Shown one piece after another: positions 1 through 8,604 of a stretch of 20,924 bases of DNA (position 1 is its first letter; the number at the start of each line of letters is the position of its first letter). The position numbers were made by a program, and so were the translations under genes. The stretch comes from UBA493 sp035655435. Its GTDB lineage: Archaea > Iainarchaeota > Iainarchaeia > Iainarchaeales > Iainarchaeaceae. The stretch spans positions 1 to 20,924 of the forward strand of contig DASRUN010000055.1 in the NCBI GenBank assembly GCA_035655435.1, written 5' to 3'. The notes under the pieces are model-generated. The model was given only the letters and a program-made list of their open reading frames with translations. It did not search any database and was not told where the DNA came from.

Positions 1-375
1 CGCGTGCTTATTTCTGCACTTGGAAAAGTGAACGGAGTTAAAATAGACTATTTATACGGCGCAGATTATGCGTCTAAAGGAAATAGATACACCGGGGAAA
101 CAATTACAAAAGATATAATAGAGTTTAAACGGGATGCTATTCTGAAAATCGCTAAAATGTTTGGAATCCCAAAATCAAAAATGGTTTTTTACGGAGATTC
201 TGTGACGGATTACACATCAGCCAGAATGGCTAGAGTGAGATTTGTACCCATGAACCCTTCAGAATCACTTAAAGAGGAATGGGAAAGCTTTAACAGAACA
301 AGAAAATCCCTGGCAATACCTGCAAAGTCGCGAGCCAAAAAAGCCGCTGCTCGAACAAAAAAACGAGTAAAATAA
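1..375 (+). CDS. HAD-superfamily hydrolase, C-terminal part (5' end outside window)
   Basis: The reading frame is open from the first base, so the gene starts upstream of the window; a GTG at base 4 lies in frame but is unlikely to be the real start. The visible 124 residues contain a HAD motif IV (VFYGDSVTDYTSAR, around residues 62-75), the Asp-rich loop that binds Mg2+ in this phosphohydrolase superfamily, preceded by a lysine (FKRDAILKIAK) that may fit motif III. The nucleophile motif I must lie upstream. The C-terminus ends in a basic Lys/Arg/Ala-rich tail of about 20 residues, which is not part of the HAD fold and could bind nucleic acid or be disordered. The substrate cannot be inferred. 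The next gene starts 63 bases downstream with its own TATA box, so co-transcription is not required. Confidence 0.75.
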   Translation, partial: RVLISALGKVNGVKIDYLYGADYASKGNRYTGETITKDIIEFKRDAILKIAKMFGIPKSKMVFYGDSVTDYTSARMARVRFVPMNPSESLKEEWESFNRTRKSLAIPAKSRAKKAAARTKKRVK

Positions 376-401
376 GTTGCTTTTGGCACATTCAACAACA
401 A

Positions 402-411
402 TCTATATATT
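402..411 (+). promoter_or_regulatory. TATA box of the HerA-like ATPase gene
   Basis: TCTATATAT lies in the short gap after the HAD gene. Its centre is about 32 bases before the ATG at 439, so transcription should start within a few bases of the start codon. No Shine-Dalgarno sequence is visible, which fits a leaderless or nearly leaderless mRNA. Confidence 0.5.
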
Positions 412-438
412 CTATAAAACACATAATTTTTGGTTTAT

Positions 439-3400
439 ATGCCTAAAGAAGAGATTGAAGAAAAACCTGAAACAAGAGAATTCGGAGAGGATGAGAGAGT
501 GGAAACTTCCAAAGTGGATGAAGATACGGATATTTTTGCCGAGATAGCGGGAACGCCAAAGGCCGCAAAAATGAAAGCAATGGTTGACAAAAACACTGAT
601 GATTTAATTGAGGAAGATGAAGATTCTGAAGAAGAAGATGACGACGAAGATGATGAGGAAGATGATGAAAAAGAAGATGATGAAAAAGAAGAAATAAAAG
701 AAAGTGAAGAAGAACCTTCGCAAAAACCCGCGAAAAAAGTTCGCCAAAAAAAAGCAAAAAAAGAAACTGAAGAAATAGAAGAAGCAGAAGAACCTGAAGA
801 AGAAAAAATCGAGGAAAAAGAAATTAAAAAAGAAAAAAAATCCGATGAAGAAGTTGAAGAAACTCCGGATGACGAGTATGAACTTGAGGATGATGATTTT
901 GAAAGCGATGAGGATGAGAACGCGGATGATGTTGATTTGGATGCAAAAGAGCCCGTTGAATTGAAACAAAGTGTTTCCGCGCAAAAACCTTCAAGGGATG
1001 AAATAAGAAAAACAATTCTTGAAAAAGCAGTTCTTGCGGGAGATGCAGGCATAACTCCCATAGGAGAAAAATTGGAATTTTTAAATGATAAAGAAAAAAA
1101 ATCCGTGTTCATTGGAAGAAAGGCAAATATTTTCAAAAAATACGGTTATGAGGCCGCGCTTCATATTGGAAGGGTTCGCGAAGAAGAGTACAATGATTAT
1201 GAGGTTTATTTGGATTCAATGAATCCGCATGTTGTGTTTGTTTGCGGAGCACGCGGATCGGGAAAATGTCTCACCGGAGATACGCTAATTACTCTTGACT
1301 CGGGAGAGGTTGTGCCAATCAAGGAGCTTGATAATAGGACTGAAAAAATATTCGCCATTAACCACAAATTAAAGGTTACCTCAGCCGATAGGACAGGATT
1401 CTATAAGAGAACTGTAAATAAAATTTTAAAAATAAAAATGCAAAGTGGAAAAGAAATTCAATTGACGCCGGATCATCCCCTTCTTACAATAAATGGCTGG
1501 AAACCTGCGGAAGAGTTTTCCAAGGGAGATAGAATAGCAACTCCAAGAATATTGCCCGCATTTGGGAATACCAAAATGAAAGAATGCGATGTCAAGCTGC
1601 TTGCATATCTAATTGCGGAGGGGCATCTTGACAACCAATTCGTGCTATTCAGCAATATGGATGAAAAAATAAGCAATGAATTCAAGGAAAGTGTTTTACA
1701 GTTTGACCCTAATTTAAGGGTGAACCTCCATTCAAAAGAAGGGTGTTTTAGAGTTGCACAAGTAAAGAAGAAAGTTGATTTGACTCATATTACCAGAGAT
1801 TCTCGCACGGGGAGGTTTACTGATAAAGGATATATTCTAATGGAAAGAAGCTCAATAAGAAAATGGCTTGAGAATATCGGATTATATGGAAAGCTTTCCG
1901 CGGAAAAATTTATTCCAAAAGAAATACAAAAGCTGGAAAAGAACCAATTAACGCTTTTCTTAAACAGGCTTTTTAGCTGCGACGGATCGATATATAGGAT
2001 TAATAAAGGCAAAAGTTGGGCCGTCTCCATTGGGTTCACTTCTAAAAAACTCACACAGCAAGTCCAGAATCTGCTTACACGATATGGCATCATTTCCACT
2101 TTAAGAGATAAAATAAATAAACAGCATGGAAGGGATATACCAAATTATGAAGTTGTTCTTTATGGGGAAAATATGATAAAGTATATTCAGGAAATCGGAT
2201 TTTTTGGTTATAAAGAAGAAAAGGCAATGATTAGCCTTGAGGAAATGACATCACAAAGCAGAAACCCAAATTTGGATACTATCCCGATAGAAGTGTGGGA
2301 TAAGTTTAGAGTAAGCAATTGGAAGAAAATGGCAAGGGAATTGGGTTATTCGCCGGGATCATTCCATAACACAAGGAATTATTCCCCCTCAAGAGAAAAG
2401 CTCGCAAAAATGGCCAGAATAGAAGGAAATTCAGGAATAGAAATGCTTGCCCAATCAGATATTTATTGGGACATTATAAAAGAAATAACTGAGATAAATC
2501 AGGAAACGGAAGTTTATGACATTACCGTGCCGGAACTGCACAATTTTGTTGCAAATGATATAATCGTGCACAACTCCTATGTTTTGGGAGTTATAGCTGA
2601 AGAGCTTGCGGATAAAAACAAAAATGTCGGAATAATTGTTGTTGATCCTATAGGAGTTTTCTGGTCGATGAGATTTCCGAACAAAGAGGAAAAGGAAATC
2701 GAAAAATTAAAGGAATGGGGTTTGTCCACCAGCGGCCTCAAGAATATGAAAGTTTTCATTCCGGATGGAATGAAAAAAGAGGTTCCAAAATCTACTTATG
2801 ATGCCGGATTTTCAATTCTTCCATCTCTGCTTACAGGCGAGGATTGGGCATTAACTTTCGGAGTTGATAGGTTTAGTGTTTCCGGATTGCTTTTGGAAAA
2901 GGTTTTGAAAAAAGTCGAGAAAGGTTACAAGCACAAGGAAACAGCAAAAAAAATTCCCGGAAAAGGAAAAAAATATTCTCTCGAGGATCTAATTAATTGC
3001 CTTGAATATGATTCTGAATTGAACAGCAAGGATAAGGGTTACAAGCCAGATTCTATTAGGGCGATTTCAAGCAGGTTTGAGGCGGCAAAATCATGGGGAA
3101 TTTTTTCGGAAAAAGGAACTCCGCTCGGAGAACTATCACGCGAAAACCAGATGACTGTTCTTGATACCTCATTTTTGGAGGATAATGTTACTGCGTTGGT
3201 TATTGGAATATTATCGCGAAGGCTTTTGTCCGCGAGAAAAATTTCCACGAGAAAAGAGGCAGCAAGCAAATTCAAATCCCTTGACATGAACGAGCTTTTG
3301 GAAATGGAAATTCCCCCAACATGGCTTTTCATTGATGAAGCCCACACACTTATTCCGAGCGGGAATGAAGTAACCCCTGCAACCGCGGGATTGATAGAGT

Positions 3401-4827
3401 ATGTAAAGCAGGGAAGAAGACCGGGGCTTTCATTGGTGTTTGCAACACAACAGCCGAGCGCTATCAATACAAAAGTGTTGAGCCAATTGGATGTTATAAT
3501 GTCGCACAAACTTATTTTTGATGATGACATAAAAGCGGTTTTCAAGAGAACCCCAACTATAATGCCGAAAAAGTATAGGATACCTAATTTTATCAAAACA
3601 CTTCCTGTCGGAATTGCTGTTACCGGAGACCGAAGTGAAGAAACTTCGCGTGCATTTGTAATGGCAATCCGCCCCAGAAAATCGCAGCATGAAGGAAGAG
3701 ATGCGGAAACAAGCCAGATGGGGGAAACACTGAGTCCGGAACGTGTTAAAGAGATGGCAACGGAGATGCTGCTCCGTGATGTGAAGGCAAATGAAATAAT
3801 TGAAATCCAAAAAGCGGAACTTGCAGTGGGAACACTGAACAACCGTTATGGAACAAATATTGATTTTAATTCGGTTCTGAAAAGCCTTTCGGAAAAAGGT
3901 TTGATTGTTGCAAATGGAAGTATTATGGCTGCAGATTATGTCCAGGAAAAAGTTGTGGATGAAATAGTAAGCGATGATTCTGAAAAAAGCGATGAAGAAA
4001 ACAAAGAAGAGAGTAAGGAAGATTCAGAGAGAGAAATTGAAGAGGAAAAAGAAAGTGAAATTGTTGAACAGGAACAAGAACCGGAAGCAGAGGCAACAGA
4101 ATTATTGTCGTTGCCGCAAAGAATCAGCGAAGCCCAGGCAAGGCAGCTTGTTGAAAAAATCAGGAAGAAAAAATTATTCGGTTTTTTCGGAAATTCTGAT
4201 AGGATTGAATCCATTCAGAAAAGATTTTTCCCGATTTGGAAAATTAATTTTGATGTAAGGACAAGGAAAAATGAATTCATCGCAAGAGAATGCTACATAA
4301 ATTCTTTGACGGGTGAATTCATGCATTTTAATGATGGAAATTTCATTGAGTCAAAAGGATTAGCAATGATGAATGGGCTTAGCGAAGAGGAAGTTGCGGT
4401 TTTCAAGGGTTTGCAGAAGCATGAAGTTTTGCTTGAGGAAATAATGGCGCGAAATAATCTTGATGAGGCACAGGCTAGAAGAATATTGCAAAAGCTAATG
4501 GAAAAAGGGCTTGTCTCAAGGCTTACTGAGAAGAAAACACAGAAACAGGTGTATTGGGCAAAGCAAAAACTTGATCTTCCTCCAAATGAGAGACATGAAT
4601 TATTGGGTTCACTTTCAAGGCTGCCTTTTGTAAGGGCACAGGCTTTGAGCATGGAGCGGGAAAAGATTTCAAAAGAACAGGCAATTGACTCCTTGAAAAA
4701 ACTTTGGCCGAGCGTTATGGTCAAAAAAACAGAAGTTCTTCACAAGCCAATTTGGCATGTTGTTTTGAGTGAAGATGCACGAGAAAAAATTATTCTTGTT
4801 GATGCAGTTAACGGGAAAATAGTATAG
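439..4827 (+). CDS. HerA/FtsK-superfamily (DUF87-type) ATPase precursor with P-loop intein
   Basis: The precursor is 1462 residues; removing the 436-residue intein leaves an extein of about 1026. Residues 1-185 are extremely Glu/Asp/Lys-rich and probably disordered. The Walker A motif CGARGSGK|SY is interrupted by the intein exactly between GK and S. After the intein come a beta strand typical of HerA (NVGIIVVDPIG), Walker B WLFIDEAH (Asp near residue 969), and the QGRRPGLSLVFATQQP segment that follows it in HerA/VirB4-like hexameric motors. A second acidic linker (around bases 3955-4110) leads to a C-terminal region with winged-helix-like segments (EVAVFKGL to EKGLVSRL) and a PepSY-like end. 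HerA relatives pump DNA in repair or move substrates at membranes; no HerA-partner nuclease NurA is visible here, so the exact role is inferred only to the level of DNA-translocating ATPase. The ATG at 439 was chosen over an in-frame TTG at 430 because of the TATA spacing. Confidence 0.85.
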   Translation: MPKEEIEEKPETREFGEDERVETSKVDEDTDIFAEIAGTPKAAKMKAMVDKNTDDLIEEDEDSEEEDDDEDDEEDDEKEDDEKEEIKESEEEPSQKPAKKVRQKKAKKETEEIEEAEEPEEEKIEEKEIKKEKKSDEEVEETPDDEYELEDDDFESDEDENADDVDLDAKEPVELKQSVSAQKPSRDEIRKTILEKAVLAGDAGITPIGEKLEFLNDKEKKSVFIGRKANIFKKYGYEAALHIGRVREEEYNDYEVYLDSMNPHVVFVCGARGSGKCLTGDTLITLDSGEVVPIKELDNRTEKIFAINHKLKVTSADRTGFYKRTVNKILKIKMQSGKEIQLTPDHPLLTINGWKPAEEFSKGDRIATPRILPAFGNTKMKECDVKLLAYLIAEGHLDNQFVLFSNMDEKISNEFKESVLQFDPNLRVNLHSKEGCFRVAQVKKKVDLTHITRDSRTGRFTDKGYILMERSSIRKWLENIGLYGKLSAEKFIPKEIQKLEKNQLTLFLNRLFSCDGSIYRINKGKSWAVSIGFTSKKLTQQVQNLLTRYGIISTLRDKINKQHGRDIPNYEVVLYGENMIKYIQEIGFFGYKEEKAMISLEEMTSQSRNPNLDTIPIEVWDKFRVSNWKKMARELGYSPGSFHNTRNYSPSREKLAKMARIEGNSGIEMLAQSDIYWDIIKEITEINQETEVYDITVPELHNFVANDIIVHNSYVLGVIAEELADKNKNVGIIVVDPIGVFWSMRFPNKEEKEIEKLKEWGLSTSGLKNMKVFIPDGMKKEVPKSTYDAGFSILPSLLTGEDWALTFGVDRFSVSGLLLEKVLKKVEKGYKHKETAKKIPGKGKKYSLEDLINCLEYDSELNSKDKGYKPDSIRAISSRFEAAKSWGIFSEKGTPLGELSRENQMTVLDTSFLEDNVTALVIGILSRRLLSARKISTRKEAASKFKSLDMNELLEMEIPPTWLFIDEAHTLIPSGNEVTPATAGLIEYVKQGRRPGLSLVFATQQPSAINTKVLSQLDVIMSHKLIFDDDIKAVFKRTPTIMPKKYRIPNFIKTLPVGIAVTGDRSEETSRAFVMAIRPRKSQHEGRDAETSQMGETLSPERVKEMATEMLLRDVKANEIIEIQKAELAVGTLNNRYGTNIDFNSVLKSLSEKGLIVANGSIMAADYVQEKVVDEIVSDDSEKSDEENKEESKEDSEREIEEEKESEIVEQEQEPEAEATELLSLPQRISEAQARQLVEKIRKKKLFGFFGNSDRIESIQKRFFPIWKINFDVRTRKNEFIARECYINSLTGEFMHFNDGNFIESKGLAMMNGLSEEEVAVFKGLQKHEVLLEEIMARNNLDEAQARRILQKLMEKGLVSRLTEKKTQKQVYWAKQKLDLPPNERHELLGSLSRLPFVRAQALSMEREKISKEQAIDSLKKLWPSVMVKKTEVLHKPIWHVVLSEDAREKIILVDAVNGKIV
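598..912 (+). other. Low-complexity acidic stretch (Glu/Asp/Lys) in the ATPase N-terminus
   Basis: About 100 codons are almost only GAA, GAT, GAG, GAC and AAA, encoding a long polyampholyte. The purine-rich strand produces long serine-rich antisense open frames that are not genes. A similar shorter acidic segment lies near 3955-4110, so the folded ATPase core is bracketed by charged linkers. Confidence 0.8.
1267..2574 (+). mobile_element. Intein with LAGLIDADG homing endonuclease in the ATPase P-loop
   Basis: Splicing blocks are complete. Block A begins with the nucleophile Cys (CLTGDTLITLDSG). Block B has the TxxH motif (TPDHPL). Block F reads VYDITVPELHNFVAND. Block G ends IIVHN, followed by Ser as the +1 extein residue (TCC at 2575). 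The intein is 436 residues. The endonuclease has two LAGLIDADG-like helices, LLAYLIAEGH (around intein residues 110-119) and LFSCDGSIY (Asp 239), each with an acidic residue at the catalytic place. Between the endonuclease and block F a segment WKKMARELGYSPGSFHN resembles a helix-turn-helix and may help DNA recognition. Nothing is visibly broken, so both self-splicing and homing may be active. Base composition resembles the host gene. Confidence 0.93.
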
Positions 4828-4829
4828 TT

Positions 4830-5423
4830 TCATTTCCTGAATTCAAGAGGCAAAATTTTCGAATCCTTTTCCACTATTGCCCCGCAATTGATGCAGGAAT
4901 TTACTCCGGTTTTTACATTATCAAATAGAAGTGCTCCAAGTTTTCTTTTTCCTGAATCAATTTTTTTTCCGGAAAGCATTACTTTTACATTTCCATTATC
5001 GTGTCGCAGATTTGCTATTTTTGTGCCGGCGCCAAGATTGCAGTTTCTCCCTATAATTGAGTCTCCGACATAGGAGAAGTGCGGAATTTTTGTCGCTGAA
5101 AGAATAATGGAATTTTTTATTTCTGTTGTTCCGATAAAACAATCTGAATCAATGAGCACATTGCTGCGCAAATATGCATTCGGCCCTATAATGCAGTTTT
5201 CACCTATGTAAACGTTTCCTTCGATGCGCGAACCGGCTTTTATTACTGAATTTTTTCCCAAGAAAAGTTTTCCTTCAACAATAACATTTTGTTCTATTTT
5301 GCCGAGTATTTGCGTTTCAAGGTTTTTCATTGCAGATTCGTTTTTTTCCAAGAGTTCCCAAAAAGGAAATGATTTTTCCTCTGAAATTTTTTTGTGTACT
5401 TCTTCTAAAACATTTTTTATCAA
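4830..5423 (-). CDS. Left-handed beta-helix acyltransferase, GlmU-type C-terminal domain protein
   Basis: The protein has an N-terminal helical stretch and then hexapeptide repeats typical of a left-handed beta-helix (IEGNVYIGENCIIGPNAYLR and following). The segment IPHFSYVGDSIIG, NCNLGAGTKIANLRHDN matches the acetyl-CoA/amino-sugar site of archaeal bifunctional sugar-1-phosphate nucleotidyltransferase/acetyltransferases, including the catalytic-type His. The N-terminal nucleotidyltransferase domain of those enzymes is absent. As the last gene of a glmS-glmM operon it probably acetylates glucosamine-1-phosphate, leaving the uridylyl step to another protein. Start: a TTG at 5423 follows the glmM stop codon by 4 bases and has GGAG about 9 bases upstream; a longer version from TTG at 5474 would overlap glmM by 47 bases. 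The gene converges with the ATPase gene, with 2 bases between stops. Confidence 0.85.
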   Translation of the reverse strand: MIKNVLEEVHKKISEEKSFPFWELLEKNESAMKNLETQILGKIEQNVIVEGKLFLGKNSVIKAGSRIEGNVYIGENCIIGPNAYLRSNVLIDSDCFIGTTEIKNSIILSATKIPHFSYVGDSIIGRNCNLGAGTKIANLRHDNGNVKVMLSGKKIDSGKRKLGALLFDNVKTGVNSCINCGAIVEKDSKILPLEFRK

Positions 5424-5427
5424 AATT

Positions 5428-6780
5428 TCACGCTCCAATTTCTTTTGTGATTGAGTCCGCAATTTTTTCAGCAAAAGAACTTATTTTTGAATAATCTTTT
5501 CCCTCAAGCATAACCCTGCATATATTTTCTGTTCCGCTGTATCTCACAAGAACCCTTCCGTTGTCGCCGAGTTCGCTTTGTATTTCATTTATCATTGAAT
5601 TTGCGCGGAGTTTTTCAACCGGTTTTTTTTCCTTCACTTTTACGTTCACGAGTATTTGCGGGAAAAGTTCAAAACCATTGCAAAGCTCGGAAACGGATTT
5701 GTTTTTTTCTTTTATCAATTTGAGTAATTGGAGCGCGGTTATGATTCCGTCTCCGGTTGTTGAATAATCTCCGAAAATTATATGCCCACTTTGTTCTCCG
5801 CCAAAGTTTATGTTTTGTTTGAGCATTTCCTCTATTACATAGCGGTCTCCAACATTTGCACGAATGACTTTTATGCCGTTTTCCTTCAAATGTTTTTCAA
5901 AACCGGCATTGCTCATTACTGTTGCAATTATTGAGTTGTTGTTCAATTGTTTATTTTCTTTGAGTTCGATTGCAAGGCACGCCATTATCCTATCTCCATT
6001 GATTTCATTTCCATCCGAATCTATTATAATTACTCTATCCGCATCCCCATCAAGCGCTATTCCTAAATCAGCATTTTCTTCGAGCACTTTTTTTGCAAGG
6101 GAATCAGTGTTTGTGGCGCCGCAATTATCGTTAATATTCAAACCGTTTGGAGTGTTGTTTATTGCAATTACTTCCGCTCCGAGCTCGGAAAGAATGTCGG
6201 GAGCAACTTTGTATGCTGCTCCGTTTGCGCAGTCAACAATTATTTTCAATCCTTTTAGTGAAAAATTTTTTATTGAATTTTTTGCGAACTCCACATAGCG
6301 GCCTTTTGCATCCTCCACACGGAAGGCTTTACCTATTTCATGGCCATTGAGTGTTCCGTTTTCCATTTCTTTGGAAAAGATTATTTTTTCTATTTTTTCT
6401 TCTGCTTCGTCGGAAAGCTTGTAACCTTTTGAATCAAAAATTTTTATACCATTATCTTCCGCAGGATTGTGTGAGGCGGAAATCATTATTCCCGCGTCTG
6501 CATTGAGTGATCTTGCGAGATGTGAAATTGCGGGTGTTGGCATCGGCCCTGCGAGGAGAACGGTTGCACCCATCGCAACCAATCCGGAAGTTAAGGCTGT
6601 TTCCAGCATATAACCTGAAACGCGAGTGTCTTTTCCGATTATGATTTTTGGCGAGGATTCATTTTCGCGGAAATGAATTGCAACTGCTTTTCCTAATTTC
6701 ATTGCAAGTTCGGAGGTCATTGGATATTTGTTTGCTTTTCCGCGTATGCCGTCTGTGCCGAATAAAGTTCTCATTTTCAT
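5428..6780 (-). CDS. glmM: Phosphoglucosamine mutase
   Basis: It converts glucosamine-6-phosphate to glucosamine-1-phosphate in UDP-GlcNAc synthesis. The full-length alpha-D-phosphohexomutase pattern is present: N-terminal LFGTDGIRG, the phosphoserine loop ISASHNPAEDNG (active Ser about residue 101), the Mg2+ loop ALDGDADR and a C-terminal phosphate-binding RYSGTEN. Length (448-450 residues) is normal. The first ATG (6780) overlaps the glmS stop as ATGA; a second ATG at 6774 has the better-spaced GGTGA and may be the actual start. Either way translation is coupled to glmS. Archaeal phosphohexomutases can act on several hexose phosphates, but the position between glmS and a GlmU-type acyltransferase makes the glucosamine role the best call. 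Confidence 0.93.
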   Translation of the reverse strand: MKMRTLFGTDGIRGKANKYPMTSELAMKLGKAVAIHFRENESSPKIIIGKDTRVSGYMLETALTSGLVAMGATVLLAGPMPTPAISHLARSLNADAGIMISASHNPAEDNGIKIFDSKGYKLSDEAEEKIEKIIFSKEMENGTLNGHEIGKAFRVEDAKGRYVEFAKNSIKNFSLKGLKIIVDCANGAAYKVAPDILSELGAEVIAINNTPNGLNINDNCGATNTDSLAKKVLEENADLGIALDGDADRVIIIDSDGNEINGDRIMACLAIELKENKQLNNNSIIATVMSNAGFEKHLKENGIKVIRANVGDRYVIEEMLKQNINFGGEQSGHIIFGDYSTTGDGIITALQLLKLIKEKNKSVSELCNGFELFPQILVNVKVKEKKPVEKLRANSMINEIQSELGDNGRVLVRYSGTENICRVMLEGKDYSKISSFAEKIADSITKEIGA

Positions 6781-8567
6781 TTCACCGTACAGCTTTTTGC
6801 AAGATTTCTTGGTTTATCCGGATCGAGCTTTTTTTCAAGCGCGAGATGATATGCGAGTAGCTGAATGGGCAAAATCAAGCCTATAATGCCGATTGAAGAC
6901 AGGCTATCAAATGAAGGGATCTCAATATATTCATCATATATTTCACTATTTTCTGAGTCAACACCGATTATAAAACCTCCCCTGCTTTTGATTTCAATTG
7001 CATTATTTAGTATTGATTTCCTGGTTTCGGGGGTTGAAAGCACAATAACAGGAGTCCCCTCTTCAATAAGCGCGATTGTCCCATGTTTGAGTTCTCCTCC
7101 GGCAAAGCCTACCGCATTGATATAACTCACTTCGCGAATTTTAAGAGCAGCTTCAAGAGCAAGAGGATATGCCAAACTCCTGCCGATTACAAAGAGCTCC
7201 CTGCGGCTTGCCAGTTTTTTTGCCAGGCTAATAATTTTTTCATTTGGAGAATTTAAATACGAGTTCAGATTGTTTGCAACTATGTGAAAATTATTTTTAA
7301 GCTCATTCAATGCGACTTCAATTCTTTTATTCTCGTTTATATAGCCGCCATAAATTTTTGATATAAAGTAAAGGATAGCTACTTGCGCAGAAAAAGTTTT
7401 TGTGGATAGAACACATATTTCGGGACCTGCATTAAGAAGTAAAGTGGCATCTGACATCCTCATTATTGTTGAGTCCATTACATTAACAACACTTAAAATA
7501 GGCACATGGTTTTTTTTGGCGTAGTTTATGGATTCAATAAGGTCAGCTGTTTCCCCGCTCTGGCTTACTGCAAGTATAACATCAGTATTCCCGTTTAAAT
7601 TTTGCCTAAATTCCGATGCTAAAAAAGGGTATGCTTCCAAACCAGCCGAATTAAAATATTCAGCACCCAAAACACAAGCATGATACGATGACCCGCAGCC
7701 CAACAAAAAAATTCTTTTTCTGATTTTTAAAAAATTCGAAAATTTATTTATGGAATCGGGATCCTGTTTTGCCGTCAATTCTATTATAGCAGGCTGTTCA
7801 TCAATTTCTTTTCTCATGAAATAATCATAGTTTCCTTTTTCGGCTTGCTGTGCGCTCCAGGTTATTTCATGAATAATCGGTTCTACTTTTTCATTGGTGA
7901 GAATGTTTTCTATTTTGAGTGTGTTGCCGAAAACCGCGATTTCATTGTCGTTCAAGTAAACAACTTTTTTTGTGTATGCGAGGAAAGCGGTTACATCACT
8001 TGCGGCGAAAAATTCTTTGTTGCCGATTCCTATTACAAGCGGAGAACCGTTTTTTGCCGCGACCATTTCGAAAGTTTTATTGTGTAATGCTACTATTGCG
8101 TAGCTTCCTTCTAATTCCAAAATTGTTTTTTTTACAGCTTCGGGAAAATTTTTTGTCTCAGCAAGGTGGAATTGAATTAGGTTTGCAATTACTTCCGAAT
8201 CGGTTTCTGAATAAAATTTGAAATTTTTTTCAATTAATTTTTGTTTTAGTTCGGCGTAATTTTCAATTATTCCATTGTGGACTATTGCGATTTTTTCATC
8301 ATTGCTTACATGAGGGTGGGCGTTTTTTTCGGTTACTTTCCCATGGGTTGCCCAGCGAGTGTGAGCTATGGCCGCGTAAGAATTGTGGTTTAGGGTTCCG
8401 CGTGCGGGCATTGTTATTCTGCCGGTTTTTTTCACGGTTTCAATTGTATCGCAATTTTTGAATGAAATCCCCCAAGAATCATAGCCCCTATATTCCAGCT
8501 TTTTTAGTCCCGCTAAGGCTTTGAACGGAGCATTATCAAGTGAAACAACTCCAACTATTCCGCACAT
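6777..8567 (-). CDS. glmS: Glutamine--fructose-6-phosphate aminotransferase (isomerizing)
   Basis: It makes glucosamine-6-phosphate from fructose-6-phosphate and glutamine, the first step of UDP-GlcNAc synthesis. The 596-residue protein begins MCGIVGVV, so the catalytic N-terminal Cys of the class II glutamine amidotransferase is exposed once Met is removed; this fixes the start at 8567 rather than an in-frame upstream start. YRGYDSWG and HTRWATHG are amidotransferase motifs. Two SIS domains follow, with VSQSGETADL and STKTFSAQV, then GELKHGTIALI and the C-terminal tail PRNLAKSCTVK, all typical of GlmS. It is first in a glmS-glmM-acyltransferase operon and is transcribed away from the HTH/S-layer-domain gene. 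A TATA box 26 bases upstream suggests a leaderless mRNA. Confidence 0.96.
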   Translation of the reverse strand: MCGIVGVVSLDNAPFKALAGLKKLEYRGYDSWGISFKNCDTIETVKKTGRITMPARGTLNHNSYAAIAHTRWATHGKVTEKNAHPHVSNDEKIAIVHNGIIENYAELKQKLIEKNFKFYSETDSEVIANLIQFHLAETKNFPEAVKKTILELEGSYAIVALHNKTFEMVAAKNGSPLVIGIGNKEFFAASDVTAFLAYTKKVVYLNDNEIAVFGNTLKIENILTNEKVEPIIHEITWSAQQAEKGNYDYFMRKEIDEQPAIIELTAKQDPDSINKFSNFLKIRKRIFLLGCGSSYHACVLGAEYFNSAGLEAYPFLASEFRQNLNGNTDVILAVSQSGETADLIESINYAKKNHVPILSVVNVMDSTIMRMSDATLLLNAGPEICVLSTKTFSAQVAILYFISKIYGGYINENKRIEVALNELKNNFHIVANNLNSYLNSPNEKIISLAKKLASRRELFVIGRSLAYPLALEAALKIREVSYINAVGFAGGELKHGTIALIEEGTPVIVLSTPETRKSILNNAIEIKSRGGFIIGVDSENSEIYDEYIEIPSFDSLSSIGIIGLILPIQLLAYHLALEKKLDPDKPRNLAKSCTVK

Positions 8568-8589
8568 ACTATTAAAGACAACAAAAAGC

Positions 8590-8597
8590 TTTAAATA
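8590..8597 (-). promoter_or_regulatory. TATA box of glmS operon
   Basis: On the minus strand it reads TATTTAAA, centred 26 bases before the glmS ATG at 8567. No Shine-Dalgarno sequence lies between them, fitting leaderless transcription. Confidence 0.6.
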
Positions 8598-8604
8598 AAG
8601 CAAA

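Noticed and set aside
435..1136. Long serine-rich minus-strand open frame
   Set aside because: It is the antisense of the Glu/Asp/Lys codon run in the HerA-like ATPase; no start signals or family match.
3039..3842. 267-codon minus-strand open frame inside the ATPase gene
   Set aside because: It lies opposite the conserved Walker B region of a clear gene and has no recognisable domain.
5864..6298. 144-codon plus-strand open frame inside glmM
   Set aside because: It is a shadow of glmM with no start signals or family features.
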